The translations under genes and the position numbers were made by a program. Positions 11,661 through 24,536 of a DNA stretch of 64,000 nt are shown here, piece after piece. The notes beneath the pieces were generated by a model, which saw only the letters and a list, made by a program, of their open reading frames with translations, ran no database searches and was not told where the DNA came from. The stretch comes from Paraescarpia echinospica. Lineage: Eukaryota > Annelida > Polychaeta > Sabellida > Siboglinidae. Location: positions 71,977,690 through 72,041,689 of the forward strand of contig CM034531.1 in assembly GCA_020002185.1 (NCBI GenBank). The letters run 5' to 3'. Position 1 is the stretch's first letter. The number at the start of each line of letters is the position of its first letter.

Positions 11661-12579
11661 AGCCCAATTAGAGAGCCTGGCAACGGAAGAACGCTATAGT
11701 CATTGCACAATCACGGAGGACGCATTTTACTTCAAATATCTTGAAACAATTACTGAAAACACATGTATGGCAAAACTACAGTTGAATGGAACAAACCGTT
11801 TTTTATATTACCGACTACTCATCAGTCTGCAAGACCAAATCACAGCGACGGAACACATGTCTTATAAGTGGGGTGGGGTGCGTAATCCAGTAGTTAAGCC
11901 TCAATTTGAAAATATGTATAAAAATGAACCAATAACATTGCAGCAAGGTGATTCATCAATCGTTTTTTTTTTACTTCAGCTAATTAAACACACGTGGAGA
12001 TGTTGTCATTGATCCTAATGAAGTCTGAGGACAGTGATTAGCTTGAGTCGACCATAGCCCGAGCCTCTTATCAGATCTGTCTACTGACTGGACCTTCTGG
12101 CCAATCAAGCAAGTGGCATTGTTTTCTGAATGTGTGCTAATTAGGCTGTGTAATATTATGTAATTGAAATGTTCGAGACGTCTGGCCTTTGAGGAATTCA
12201 CACCCTAAGGTGACTTTTTGTTGATGTTTACCTTTGTAAATAGGGCACAAAGTCAAAAATCAATACAAATTTGAATGTAACGTAACAACTGGCTGTGTTG
12301 AATTTTCTTATAAGACACATATTGAACTTTCTGGAAAACTGTATGAGGAGTTCTTAGTGCCACCTGAGAACATTGTGCTGGATTACAAATTGTCCATCAG
12401 CGAAGTGCTGATTTATCTGGTGCCTTGCCAAGTTTGGAGGCACATTTGAAATACGCATAAAACGCAAACACCTGGAGGGATTACACAACATAAAATTGCA
12501 GAGTGCTTTTAACATTGGTGCCTATAAAGTGTGTTGTTTTCAAAAAAATTCTCCAAGATCACCATACCTATTTGGGGTC

Positions 12580-12994
12580 AGGACACTGTTAGACTTCTAG
12601 CTTGGTTAGAGACGAATATATTTTTTAGAAATGATTTTTTACCAAATTCACCTGCTCTGGCATTTGAGTAATCAGATTTCCCGGTGTGATTGTAGAAGTT
12701 GTTGACAGTAAAATGGTGCATTGGTAGATGATTTTACTAAGCGGAAGGGTATTTGGCAGCAATTTGGCTAGTTGACCCTTTAGCCGGATTACTGCCTGCA
12801 TCCATTCGTAAATATTGACGGGTGTCACACATACAGGCATTTTACGAGAGCTATGAACATTAGATTTTGACTAAACTCAACCAACATGTCAATGCGATGA
12901 TAATAACAACAGGTGAGAAGTTTAAGAAACTTTGTAGTTCACGTTTTCTTTTAATCACACGAAAAGTTATCATGGTCGCCAATGGGAAAACTAT
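12580..12994. repeat. ~430-bp direct repeat, copy 2
   Basis: Second copy of the segment at 11228-11660, about 1.33 kb downstream in the same orientation. It lacks a few bases near 12660 relative to copy 1. Confidence 0.85.
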
Positions 12995-13376
12995 CAGTGT
13001 GCTGAGCCCGTAAGTGCAGTGGGCTCGGTGTCCGAGTGTCCAGTTTTACATTTTATGGGAATATTACCTAAGGTTATACCTTCGCCCTTTTAAAAACGTT
13101 TCCAGGAACCGAGTTCCAAATTGTCCACGGCTATGATAGAAACGAAACAGGTCAACTGTTGTGTCCCTATTATTATATTTACAGTAACGACTATGCATGT
13201 GTATCACCGTATGAGAAAAATGTGTGGCAGTATTAATTGTTCTTTTAATAGGCTTGAATTTAATTTTATAGAGAGGGGGCATAATTCTTGTATAAATACA
13301 GAAAGACAATCCTAATCCATGCTTCTTGTGAAATTGGCTTCATTCAGAATGATCCGTTTTTTGCTGAAATAATGTA

Positions 13377-13503
13377 CAGTGGAAACTCACTTTTAAGGTC
13401 ACCCTTGGGACTGGATAAAAGTTATCTTACTAGCGGTAGTACTGATATCCTATACTATACCGAGGCTGTATTACCAAGGTGACCACATAGCGAGGTTACA
13501 CTG
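13377..13503. mobile_element. short MITE with TA target duplication
   Basis: 127-bp element beginning CAGTGGAAACTC and ending GCGAGGTTACACTG; the ends are imperfect inverted repeats sharing CAGTG, ACTC/CCTC and a GGTCACC block 10-15 bp further in. TA dinucleotides flank both sides (13375-13376, 13504-13505). CAGT termini with TA duplication fit pogo/Tigger-type elements. Too short to code. Confidence 0.7.
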
Positions 13504-15149
13504 TAGTAATAACAATCCCTGTTTGTTTATCATTCATGTAATACTTTCATTTAAACGCATGGTTCTTTGTTGCAGGTGGACTACGATGCGTTACGAATGG
13601 CCAAGGAAATATACTAGTTGCTATGAATCACATTCGGTTAGATAACTGGCAACTAGACCCGTAAGTAAGTATATATTCATGTGTTATAACAGCAGTGAAA
13701 TGTGTTGTTAAATATTTATTGACATATATCAACAATGAAGATAATACTACAGTAACCAGGACATCAAGCAAAGCAACAGCAATTTTAAAATGTATAAACA
13801 TAAAATATTTATGAAGTTTCATCAACTGCATATACTACGCACAGATAGTAGACAACTGCCAACATCTTTTAATGTTTAATAGTAAACAACATAGGATCAT
13901 TCTAGAACATTTTGAGTAGCATGCCTATGTGAGAATTGAAGAAAGGTTCAAATGATTTCATAAAAACACTGCTTGTTGATATATACCAATTTGACAAGGA
14001 AATGAACTACCTCAAACCCATCTGGGCCGAAAGGTACGGAGAGTTATACCAGCGTGTGCCAGCCATCAAATTCGATCACACTTCCCTGCACTCGATGGGA
14101 CACAACATGAGGGATTCCACTTGGCACTTGGGGACTGAACTAGACTAAACTAGAGGATGCATTTGTCACCTTATACAAAACTATGGCTGTAGGTGGAAAT
14201 GCAAACAAAACAGCCAGTCCCTTGAAACGTCCTTGTCAATTGTCAGTCGATTTAGAAATAAATAGTTGGATTGATTATTTATTTACAAATCGACTGCCTC
14301 TTGATGCCAGCAGATCATGTTTCATTGGCTTGGGCACATCTGCCCCAAGGACTGCAATTCCAGTTGGGACAGCGATTCCTGGCAGTTTCAGATTTCTCAC
14401 AAAGACACCATTCACTCTTTCCATCAGCATGGGCAGGTGGGTTTGCAGGTAAATCTGCAGCTGTGTTGTCTCCCGCAGCACCCACTGCGTGCGCCTTCTT
14501 GACCAGACATCCGCCACGTTAACAGGGTTGTCTGTGGTAGGGCATGGCCGGAAGTTCCATGCCAGAGCAGACAGCATGAGCCGTGCTTTCGTCCCTATAC
14601 TAAACAGGACATACAGTATTGTAATATAATTCTTACCAACAAAAAGCAACAGACTTATCATCATCTATATATTGTTAGTAAGCTGCTGTGAATTACTTTC
14701 CTTACGAACGGTCAGCTTTCAGTGAACTTTGAAACGCCATTTTCCAAATGACAATAATGTATAAATATGTCTTCTATAATTGCACTCGGTAATCGTGTTT
14801 AAAAATGTTGACTGTTTGAATCGTACTCAAATGGCCAAGTATTCATAATCAGACATTGAAAAAATATTGATCCTTACAAACAAGGCATCCCATTATGACA
14901 GTCCTCCACAATCGCATTTATCATAACTCGTTTTTATCATGTATCTTATATACAGTATATATAGTGACTGTATTTTGTTATCGTTATTATTACATGGATA
15001 ATTAAACTAAAATAAGTGAATACAGTTGTGAAGTATTCACGCCATGTCGGTGACATAGTTAACACCTGACAGTCCTGTCCATTCAACCACCATCCTCCTC
15101 TGGGAAGTATTCATCTCCACACAGCATATACTACGAAAATAGTATCACT
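13504..15149. other. unassigned region with one 129-codon open frame
   Basis: The minus-strand frame 14664-14275 encodes residues such as LSALAWNFRP, RTQWVLRET and PMLMERVNG. It has some look of a decayed transposon-associated protein, but I cannot name a family. The rest of the region shows no gene. Confidence 0.35.
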
Positions 15150-15215
15150 GTCAGGTACTCATTTATATATCCGAGTGAACTGGACCAATGTGGCGTGAGC
15201 AAAACTTCACAAGCT
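15150..15215 (-). repeat. SINE 3'-domain remnant
   Basis: The plus-strand words CAGGTACTCATT, GAGTGAACTG and CCAATGTGGCGTGAG correspond to the conserved central/3' part of the SINE at 43545-43810 (CAGGTACTCATTCATACAGC, GAGTGAACTGAAGCAATGTA). The tRNA-like head is missing. Confidence 0.6.
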
Positions 15216-16474
15216 TTGAATTGTGCAGAGACTTAAAAGATTCTGATGATCTAACCACTATGTTACCATGCCACAATACGTTAGTGGTGCTATTATTAGA
15301 ATGACTGAGGTCAATTTTTTTACAACTAATTGCAATGTATAACTTCTGTCCTACCTTCATAGAAGAAGTGCTGTCTTTTGGAGCAGTACTTGAGCAGGTA
15401 ACTGTGAAATACTTCAAGTTGTCCAGTGCGGCAGTACATTGTCAGGTGAGGAAGATCTTACCGAACATGCCGTGGTGTAATGATTGAAGTAGGAGCAACC
15501 CTCTTTCGTGGAATCTGTAAAACATAACATTGTGTTTGTGCACTATTACGGTAAAGCATTTGCAAAATTATCACATTACAGAAAAAAAATAATGTAGAAT
15601 TCGATTTTTTTCAAGCGAGAAATCAATAAGAGTTTCCAAGTGAATAATGCAGTACATACCGACTTGATATGATGTGCAGTAGACTTGCTCGATGTGATAG
15701 GCACTGGGGACAGCGGAATGCGAGTGGACAATGGTTGTGTAATGGTCTGCAATAGATACAGATACTGAATAAAGATCATGTCTGGATTAACTATGGAGTG
15801 TTTGTTATCATTAATAATATGGTCATACGGTGGGTCATTCTATGTGAAGGTAACCAATAATTCTGAAATTGCACTCATCTCTTAAGTTTTTGAATAATCA
15901 ATTTGGTGATGTCCCTCGAGAAGATGAACATGAAACCAAAATAGGAGCCTCTCATCTCCAGTGATTTTTGGGCTACAGCAATTTGAAATTTAGAACTTCA
16001 ATTTATAATTACGTTGAGTTTAAACATTAAATAAAACAATCAATAATTCAAATGTTAATATATATTGCTTTTATTCAATTTGTAGTTTTTTATGATGAAT
16101 AAATAAAATCATAATATCAATACTGCTATTTTTGTGTTACTTTAATTCTTGTTACTTTTTAAGTAGTTTTCTGACAACCAATTAAACCATACTGCTACAC
16201 TGCTGCTTGGTTGACAGTTAAGTATCAGTTCAAGTACAAATTGTACAACCAGTACAAAAATAATATTGTGATATTTTTCACACCAATGGGAGTTTAGGTT
16301 CAATAGTCTGCAAGCAGCCACTAAACCCGTCTTATGTGAAATGGATAGTTTGTCGCAGACATACTATCAATTCTTATTCGATTTGGAATTGAACTGATAA
16401 AACATACACATAAATTTGAATAAAAAATCAAAACAGATTGAATTGGAATTGAATGAACTGATCAAAACAAATTA
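15216..16474. other. unassigned AT-rich region
   Basis: No coding, repeat or RNA signature recognised. Confidence 0.5.
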
Positions 16475-16920
16475 CAGTAAACCTCTCCTAAGTTGAATTT
16501 AATCGGACCGAATGATTTAATTCGAGTTGCGCAAAAATCTGACTTGGCCAAAGATGACATATCCCAGCGCCAAAGGCAACCCACTAAAAGCCCTTAGGTA
16601 ACTGTAAATAACGCGGTAACTCTATAAATGTTGATGTCCACAAGCAACGTGCAATATCATGCAGTATTAAAACAGTTTTATACTTCATTTTGGCACGGAT
16701 CTCTAAGGTTATAGCTTACCAAATGATTTTGTTGAATACTGCGATCCGACTTAGGCGAGGAAAATACATTATCTCGGATCAAATGGACCGACTCAGTTAT
16801 TTCGAGTTAGGCGAACATCCGACTTACACAAATATTTGTATGTGAAATTCATTACAAATCAACCGTTCCTTGGAATTCTGTCCGAGTTAAACGAAGATCC
16901 GACTTAGGCGAGGTTTATTG
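16475..16920. mobile_element. 446-bp MITE, pogo/Tigger-like termini
   Basis: Left end CAGTAAACCTCTCCTAAGTT and right end GACTTAGGCGAGGTTTATTG are inverted repeats with about two mismatches in the outer 20 bp. The left flank is TA and the right flank CA, consistent with a decayed TA duplication. The interior carries extra copies of the terminal word (GACTTAGGCGAGG near 16748; CGAGTTAGGCGAA near 16801; CGAGTTAAACGAA near 16883), like subterminal transposase-binding repeats. No coding capacity. Confidence 0.75.
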
Positions 16921-17712
16921 CATTTACAATGATTTCTTATATAAATTTACATTTATAAATGGTAACAGTCCCAGTACACACAAAGGGTTTTATCACCTGA
17001 CAACACCTGGGTGACATGAATCCAGGATAAAAACCCTTCTGTACTGCCCCTTTACATAACCCAGGTTGGTTTCCTTTGTTCATCATTTCTCTTATCTGCT
17101 CTTTCAGTCCCTAAATTCCCTCTTTACACCAGTTTTATTCCCAATCTAAAACCTGACTGGTAATTGCAAATGGTACCTGTCTACCAAGTGGTTTAAGGAG
17201 AAGTGGGTTTGAAGGACGATCTTTGTTGCATCTTAAGTAATGGATGAGCTAATTACCTGTATTTCAGATTAGGCTTTCAAAGTAATTATTTTTAATGATT
17301 TGTTAAAATTTGAAACAGGTGGTGAATTTGTGAATACAAATCATAACACAGTTTAATGTATATATTGAATGAATTTCAACATCATAAAAGTGACACTCAT
17401 TCATTGGCATTTAAATAAATTATAAAACACCAAATTAAAAAAATCTAAGATTTACCTCACACTCTTTATTTTAACACAAAAGAACTTTTATAATATATAT
17501 AAAATAGTAATAATAATAATATAAACACGGTTACTTTTTATACCATTACTCTGTGTCCGTTACTTTCCTCTAACTATAACAATATAGCTGTGCATTTGGA
17601 GCCTACGAATGTTTATAAAATCAAATTAAAGTTGTCAAATTGTCAATTATTACTCCAAATACACCGGTAGAATTGTCACTCACTTTTAATGAAATAAAAA
17701 CATTGTCACAAA
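16921..17712. other. unassigned AT-rich region
   Basis: No coding or repeat signature recognised apart from A/T-rich low complexity near 17490-17530. Confidence 0.5.
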
Positions 17713-18116
17713 TTGTGGAATAGTTTACCTGAAGATTTAAGAAAGTGTCAGCATATTAGTATGTTTAAAAAAAAGTACAAATCATCTATAATTGACAGAT
17801 ATACAGCACTATTGTAATCCTGGTACTATGTGGAGAAATGAAGACCCATAAGAACATCAAAAATGTCAAAAACCAAAATTACTATAAACTTATTTTGTTG
17901 TAGGCACCGTGTACAATAATTTTTGATTTGTAAATCTTTACTCTATAAAAACATATTGTATTTACATCGCCAGCACCTAAAATGGTTGGGGTGAACCACT
18001 GAAAATTATTGTACTTCTGATCACCCCCTTTCCACATTCAACATTGTATTTGTTTAATTGTGACGTGTAATGTTAAATGTTGGAAATAAAATGATTTACT
18101 TACTTACTTACTTACT
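17713..18116 (+). mobile_element. LINE 3' end with (TTAC)n tail
   Basis: Frame 17713-17817 reads LWNSLPEDLRK then QHISMFKKKYKSS and a stop. This is the familiar last segment of Jockey-superfamily ORF2 proteins (LWNxLP...FKxxLKxxL). About 280 bp of 3' UTR follows, ending in AAATAAAATGA and five TTAC units (about 18096-18116), a microsatellite-like LINE tail. Everything upstream is lost, so this is a short 5'-truncated insertion. Confidence 0.8.
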
Positions 18117-19331
18117 GTTATGTAATGGGAGCTGATTATCCAGCATTTCCCTGCTGCTGATTGATGGGTAGTTAGTGGAACACTTATCAATGGTCGTCAG
18201 TCAGTGATTGTTATAAGACAAATGTTCAACAGAATGTATTTACAACAAATTCATTTAACACACAAACACATTCTGCCTTGAAATGTTATTACAAAACATT
18301 CTGATGTGGTCACAGCGACAATTCCAGACTTTTCTGCCCGGTGACGTTAATCAAAGTGCTATATATTATCGCCCACACGAATTGATTGCCGTTAACTTTT
18401 GTTAGTCGTCTTTCTTCTAGTCTTCAAAGTGTCATGTAGTTCTAGATTATTTCCAGCATATATATGCCTTTGTTCACGCGGCCGTGATACCAATCAAAGT
18501 AAGACCAACTAAAATAATAATAATAACCGTCAAATTCCCGGTGGAAGGCATGCATTCCTCATAGCCAGAGCTGAGGCTAAGGAGTAAGTCTGTCTGAGGT
18601 TCAGTTCCTGCCGACACCATTCCAGAACTAGAAAGTTAACTAACTAACGTATATAACATCTGATCCTGCAATATGAAATGGTACAAGATTGTCATTTAGG
18701 TACTGAATACTGTCACGGATTAGCGAGGTCTCCGTACACTAGATGGCTCAGTCTAGTAGGGTTCTTATATATCAAGGTCAACGCATATGAGAAAGAACGG
18801 TAATCATGAACAAGCAACAAAGAACGAGGAAAATTTAATAAACTTTATTACAAGATATCTACCTTTTGGTAAATATCTCGATTAACTAAATAAACAGAAT
18901 AAAGAAATCCCGTAACCAAATCTTAACAGAACATAATAAACAATAACACTGAATCTTTCGATTATCAAATTCCACTTCCTTTCTAAGGTGGATTATACCG
19001 CTATACGACCATACACTAGGCGCCAAGTGTTATCTAAGAATAACTCCCATAATATAAATACGCAGTATAAGCTAGTCCTCGCGGACTCTCATCACAGTAA
19101 TCTGTTACAACACACACATATAAATATATGAGAATACTTCAAGGGTAATAATACCTCACTTCAAAACCACAGATAACTACCAATCATAATACAGCAAATA
19201 ATAGATACATTCAATCAGAACATAGACATTTATACTGGGCTAGACCCATCTCGAATATATACGAACGCTTGTTGAAGTCAACACGCCGAGCTCAGAACAC
19301 AATTAGAACGGTGTATCTCGGCCGCACGAGT
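18117..19331. other. unassigned region
   Basis: No gene recognised. A tRNA-promoter-like box B (GGTTCAGTTCC near 18598) is not supported by a convincing box A or cloverleaf. Confidence 0.45.
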
Positions 19332-19600
19332 GATGATGCCGGGCACTTGACGATTGCCGTCGTACGCCGCGAATTCTCGTGTCGCGTCCGTTCAGTAATC
19401 GCACGGTCGCAGACGATTGCGAAGTCAGTTGAATACGTTCAACTGAAAGACGAAGCCGGGCAGTAGACGCTTACCGCCGGCCGCTACGAATTCGAACGAG
19501 AGGTCTTGTTTTGTCGCAAACGATCGAGAAGTCGGATGAACGGGTTCGCTCGAATGACGACGCCTGGCAGAATACGTTTACCGCCGGCCGCTACGAGTCG
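19332..19600. repeat. GC-rich diverged tandem repeat, ~107-117 bp period
   Basis: Related units begin near 19332, 19449 and 19556 (GATGATGCCGGGCAC, GACGAAGCCGGGCAG, GACGACGCCTGGCAG), each followed by a TTACCGCCGGCCGCTACGA-type block in the latter two. The tract is much richer in CpG than its AT-rich surroundings. Open frames over it are probably incidental. Confidence 0.7.
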
Positions 19601-19793
19601 CATTCGGTCAATCTTTCTGACGTTGTCGCTGTGAGACCGCTGTTCGTGGATGGTCCGTGCTGGGTGAGCGCGTCGCGATTATCGCTCATCGACGCAAATA
19701 CGTTGGGGCCGACCGGAACGTTGTCTCAATATACCGCTGACGTGGCGGCATGGCTTCTTAGAAGCTCGATCGAACAGTCACTCTGGACACTGA

Positions 19794-19798
<5 letters not shown>

Positions 19799-19833
<35 letters not shown>
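19799..19833. repeat. (AC)n microsatellite
   Basis: About 17 AC units. Confidence 0.95.
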
Positions 19834-19834
<1 letters not shown>

Positions 19835-20519
19835 GCTTGGGAACGTAACCCACGTTAACGATTCCCACCACGCTTTACGACTTTCCTTGCCATTCTCTTG
19901 GCAGCAGGGCAACCTGTCTCGTTCAACCCTGGATCTGTCCCAGTCCTTCGCCAGCGCCCAGATGGCAAAATGCGTACAATAAACGTTTATATAAGCAGAC
20001 CTAATGACACATCATATGACAGGTTTCCATCATTTCTATTGGCTAATGTAATATACAATTCAAACTAGGCATTGTGGAACACCCTCTCTACGATTACAGC
20101 TTGCCTAGAAACACTAGCAACAGAATACCACGCTTCACTGAGCGCATCTGCAACCGAGTTGCCGTAATTACGTAACCAGGGCGGTTGGTCAACAATATGT
20201 CTATCTACTGGCTTAACATTCCTCATTTCCCAAATTAGACCTCAGGCAAGTAGATTTAACCATCTAGAAATAGCAGAAATGCTACAAATACTCAATACTA
20301 ACCTTCTTGCGATCTGACTTCACTTGGCAGCGCGCTCGACGGAGAATGTGCGGCATTTCGACGGCTGTGGTCTGTAACTAAATATCGTCGGCATTGCTCC
20401 AAGGCCAAGCTTCAAAACCCGACGTCGCCGACGTTTCGACGGGCTTGTCCCATTAACTGATGAAATACATCCACTTCGAAACACGTTTCTTCAAAATGAG
20501 CCAAACAGCGTATGCCGTA
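19834..20519. other. unassigned region
   Basis: No gene or named repeat recognised. Confidence 0.5.
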
Positions 20520-20795
20520 ACATGTGTACATGTGTTGACAACATTGCTTACGTCATGGGAACCCTGTGGTAAAAATAATGCTGCTCGTTTATTGACTGCT
20601 TTTGGTCAAGTGGTCGCGTCATCAGTAAGATGGAAGCTTTCGTGTTATCGAAGATTTCATTAGAATTTACAACTTTGAGATAATATTACCAGTAAACCAC
20701 TGACGTTAAAAATGTGATTATAGTTGGAAATAGTAAGTTTGCATTAACTCTTTTAGGTGCATACCACCAAACAGTTCCCTTAGTTCTGATGCTAT
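20520..20795 (-). repeat. dispersed repeat, copy 2 (inverted)
   Basis: Reverse-complement relative of 10540-10720: shares TTTCCAACTATAATCA-, GGTGGTTTACT- and TGACGTAAGCAATGTTG-type words in the same order on the minus strand. Confidence 0.75.
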
Positions 20796-20929
20796 CGGAA
20801 TCAGTGGCGGGTTACCCAATATACTTCATTGGCCCAATGAGTGTTGCAAGCTTGGAATAATTCTGATGTAGGCCCTACATGTTTTAATGTTTAACATACA
20901 TTGTACATTAACAAGATTTAACAATATTG

Positions 20930-20955
20930 CCATCCAGAAAATTAACTCTAGATGG
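20930..20955 (-). other. conserved 3' UTR stem-loop of CR1 copy 2
   Basis: Minus-strand arms CCATCTAGAG and TTCTGGATGG pair around a TTAATT loop with two G-U pairs. Followed within 10 bp by the terminal repeat TCTTGTTAA. LINE reverse transcriptases of this superfamily are known in some cases to recognise such 3' hairpins. Confidence 0.6.
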
Positions 20956-21005
20956 CAGTTGGACAAGGATGCCTTTTGGCTTATCGAGAGTCCAATACTT
21001 TTGAT

Positions 21006-23340
21006 CTACGTGTATCCCGCCCTTTTAAGGTATGTGTCGATTCTATTTTTAAACATATTCACTCTACCAGCACCAAGACAATCAAGAGATAATCTGTTCC
21101 ATTCATTTACAGTCCTTTGTGAGAATAACAACTTTCTTATCTCAAATCTACACTGCTCCTTTACTAATGTAACTTCATGTCTTCTGGTCCTTCTATCTTC
21201 CGTAACTAAGAAAACAAAAATTCCATAAATATTTTCATAACCATTCAAAATTTTAAACACTTCTATCTGATCTCCTCTAAATCTCCTGGTCTCTAGTGTT
21301 TTTAAACCCCATTCTTTTAGGCGTATTTCGTAACTCCGTTTTGGTATCATTTTAGTTGCTCTCCTCTGACTCTTTCTAGCATATCTATGTCCGTCCTGCG
21401 ATATGGCCTCCATGCATGAATACAATATTCTAAATGAGGCTTAACTATTGTTTTGTAGAGCGATATTATTAGCTCATTGTCTTTATACATTATATTTCGC
21501 CTAATTAATCCAATGATTTGATTTCCCTTTGAAGCGGTAATACCGCATAGCTCTGAAACCTTCATATCAGCACTAATGGTTAACCCCAATTGTTTTTCTG
21601 TTCCCATGTCCTGTGTGGAGGCATTTACATTCCCCAAATTTGAACAACATTTGCCATTTTTCAGACCATTTTATTAATCCGTCAAGATCATATCGCAAAT
21701 GCTGTCTATCTTCATCGAGTATAATCCTTCTAAAAATGTTGTATCATCCACACATTTCAACAACTTGCTTGTAATATCGTCATCCAAATCGTTAAAATAT
21801 ATGAAAAATAATATAGGTCCCAGTACTGATCCCTGTGGTACCCCACTCAAAACTTATTTCCAGTTTGAAGCCTCCCCATCAACTATTACCCGCTGTCTTC
21901 TGTCAATTAGCCATTTTTCTATCCAATTAATTAAACCATTTCCTATGCCATGGGTCTTTAGTTTAAGCAGTAATCTTTGATGTACCACTTTGTCGAAAGC
22001 TTTCTAAAAACATAACATATTTGTTAAGCATGACCTGGCAATTAGAAACCCATGTTGAGATGAGTTTATTATGTTATGTTTAACAAGAAAATCCACCATG
22101 TGATCTTTAATTCGTATTTCTAATAATTTGCAAATCACTGACGTTAAACTCACTAGTATGTAGTTCTCTGACTTGTTTCTGGAACCTTTTTTAAATAACG
22201 GTATAATGTTTGCTTCTTTCCATTCTAAAGGAATCATTCCCTCTTCTAATGGTAAGTTAAAACCTGTTGCAAGTGGTTTGCTAATTTGCTCTACAATTTC
22301 CAATAGTAGTTTGGGCGGAATCCCATCCACTGCAGGTGATTTCTTAATCTTCATAGCCCTAATTGTCTTAGCTACCATTTCTTGGGTCACAATTAACTGT
22401 CCTAAATAGTCTGATTCTGCCCCCTTGAACTTAGCCTCTGATCCTGGAAGTGAACAAATGTCTTCCCTGGTAAACACTGAACTAAAATACTCATTCAGGT
22501 CTTCTGCCATTAAAAATCCCTCTGATATTATATTTCCAGCACTATCTTCTAGAGAACCGACCTTATCCAGAACGTTCTGTTTGCTCCAAGCATATGCATA
22601 AAAACTCTCGCTGTCTTGTTTTATATTACAAGCTAATTCGGCTTTCTAATTTCAGTTGTAGCTTGGTTTAGTGCTTCTTTATAAATTGTGTAACCTTCGT
22701 CATTTCCAGTACGTATATATGACTTCCACATCCTTTGTTTGTATTTAATTTTTCTAATGGTTTATTTCGATAAATATTTCTGAACCGTTTCCCTTGTTTT
22801 TATCAAGGGAAACAACATATTGACGATGTACTCTATTTCACTCTTTAAGATATCCCAGTATTTTGTTGCTCTCTTATTCTTTAGAGTGTTGTTCCAGTCT
22901 ATATTTACTAAGTATTTATATCATAATATATATTTATATAATTTTCTTATATCCTCCGTTGTGGACATTTCTCCTGAACTGCTTTTTATTATTTCTTTCT
23001 GATTTTACTTTGATGGTAAATTGATCTATCATTCCTGAACATTACATACCCTGTTAGTCCCAATTCGGCATCTGATATATCAGTGGTGGCCCATGATTCG
23101 GTTATACCTACTATGTGAGGGTCAATATCTTCTACCATAATGTTTAGTTCAGTTCGTCTGTTTGCTATGCTCCTTGCATTTAAACAAATGCATTTATACC
23201 CTGATACAGAACAGTATTCCAGGCTGTTGTTTGTTGATTTACTTTCTGCTATCTTTATCTATGTCTCCAGATTCAGGCTTCTCTGTGAATCACCCTGCGA
23301 ATATAGTTTAAATAGATGACGCCTGTCCCACTGTCAACAG
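21006..23340 (-). pseudogene. CR1 ORF2 remnant (copy 2)
   Basis: Pieces of reverse transcriptase remain open at 22510-22004 (SPAVDG, NYILVSLTSV) and the C-terminal region at 21637-21347 and 21425-21006 (RRATKMIP, NEWNRLSLDCLGAG, ending YLKRAGYT and TAG at 21008-21006). The endonuclease core is deleted, and stretches around 21650-22000 and 22600-23000 are frameshifted. Its intact C-terminus shows where copy 3 ORF2 should end. Confidence 0.88.
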
Positions 23341-24536
23341 ATTGCAGCAAGTTCTCTGAGAAAACTGCTGCGCCCTTTCCACTTAGATGGATGACATCTC
23401 TCATGTACATATCTTCCATCCCAACAAAGTATCCCCATAAATATACGAATCCCACCCCCTCTTCTTTACACATCTGTTCAACTAGTGCGTTGATCGCCAT
23501 CCTCTTGCAGTTTCTATATGTTGGTCCCCCTCCTCTCACTACTGGCAAAATTCCTGAGAGAATAATCTGTTCGACTCTTGTCTTCTTTAACTTCCTCACT
23601 AACTGTCTGTACTTCTGTACTATCTCAGTTGTTCCCTCCTTGTCTGCATTATTTGTCCCTACGTGTAGTAGTATAGACCCTCCCTTGCCATGCCTCAATA
23701 CCTTCTCTACCCTTTCAGTCACATATTCTATTCTAGCCCCCGTCAAACAAACAACGACGTCCTCCCCTTCGCTTAGTGTCTTATCTGACTTTCTCAGAAT
23801 AGATTCGCCCATGAACACTGTCTCTTTTCTCACTGGTCCCTCAATCACTGCGTCAGAGTAGCTCCTTCTCCGGTTTGCAGCTGTCTGGTTGTAGTATTGT
23901 TCCCCTGTCTTCTGCTCTCCTGTGACAATCTCTTCCGTTCCATTCTTTCCCGACGCTGTTTCCCTTGTCACCTTTCCTCCTGTCATTGTCCCTCCCAATT
24001 TATCTTTTGTCGGATTTACTCCGACTTCCTTTCTTCCCGTCATCTTTCCTCCAATTTCATTTCCTTCTGTCCTCTCCCTTCTCTTTTCCTTCCTACCTAT
24101 TTCTCTACGGTCACTTTCTCCCCTGTCACCTTCACGCCTGTCACATTTCCTGCCGGCGATCCTCCAATTTCCCCCCCTATGATCACCTTCCATCCTCTCA
24201 GTCTCCTTTCCTCAGTCTTCTTACCACTACTCAGCTCCTTCAGTCTCACAGTATTCCCAACTCTCTCCCTGTCGTCTCTCTCAATTCCACCTGCCTCCTT
24301 GCTGATTCTTATCTCCACCCCTTCGCAATATCTACCAACCTAGATACCTCCTTCTCCAGACATTCCACCTTCCACCACCCCACGCACTGAACGGTGTATC
24401 CCTCTTCCTTGGTCTCTGCCCATGACTTCCCACAGCCGGATAGGGCAAAATTCACCCAAATGTGGCAGTCGTCGCACACCAAGTTTCGCTTTGCCTTGAT
24501 TTGCCGGTTATCGCTAATGCTTAATTTTAACAACAT
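23273..24536 (-). pseudogene. CR1 ORF1 remnant (copy 2)
   Basis: The zinc-finger part (CDDCHIW...SGC...QCVGW) is open at 24536-24309; the second half of the last zinc pair has W for C. After frameshifts the esterase part is open at 24193-23273 with GESILRK (GDS changed to GES), HVGTNNADKEG and RDVIHLSGKG (DGLH changed to DVIH). The reading frame has no TAA behind the slippery heptamer (TAT instead) and ends 11 codons later. Confidence 0.85.
23306..23312 (-). promoter_or_regulatory. candidate -1 frameshift heptamer TTTAAAC (copy 2)
   Basis: Same heptamer, same ORF1 frame (T-TTA-AAC) as in copies 1 and 3, conserved although the flanking bases have diverged. Confidence 0.55.

Larger units (their letters stand above)
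9525..13376. other. unassigned intergenic region with dispersed repeats
   Basis: No gene recognised. The short open frames have no domain and AT-rich composition. The region holds a (TA)n tract at 10257-10282, a segment shared in inverted orientation with 20520-20795, and a duplicated ~430-bp segment, listed separately. Confidence 0.5.

Noticed and set aside
18555..18625. Possible tRNA gene or SINE head (GGTTCAGTTCC)
   Set aside because: Box B-like word only; no convincing box A, cloverleaf or flanking duplication.
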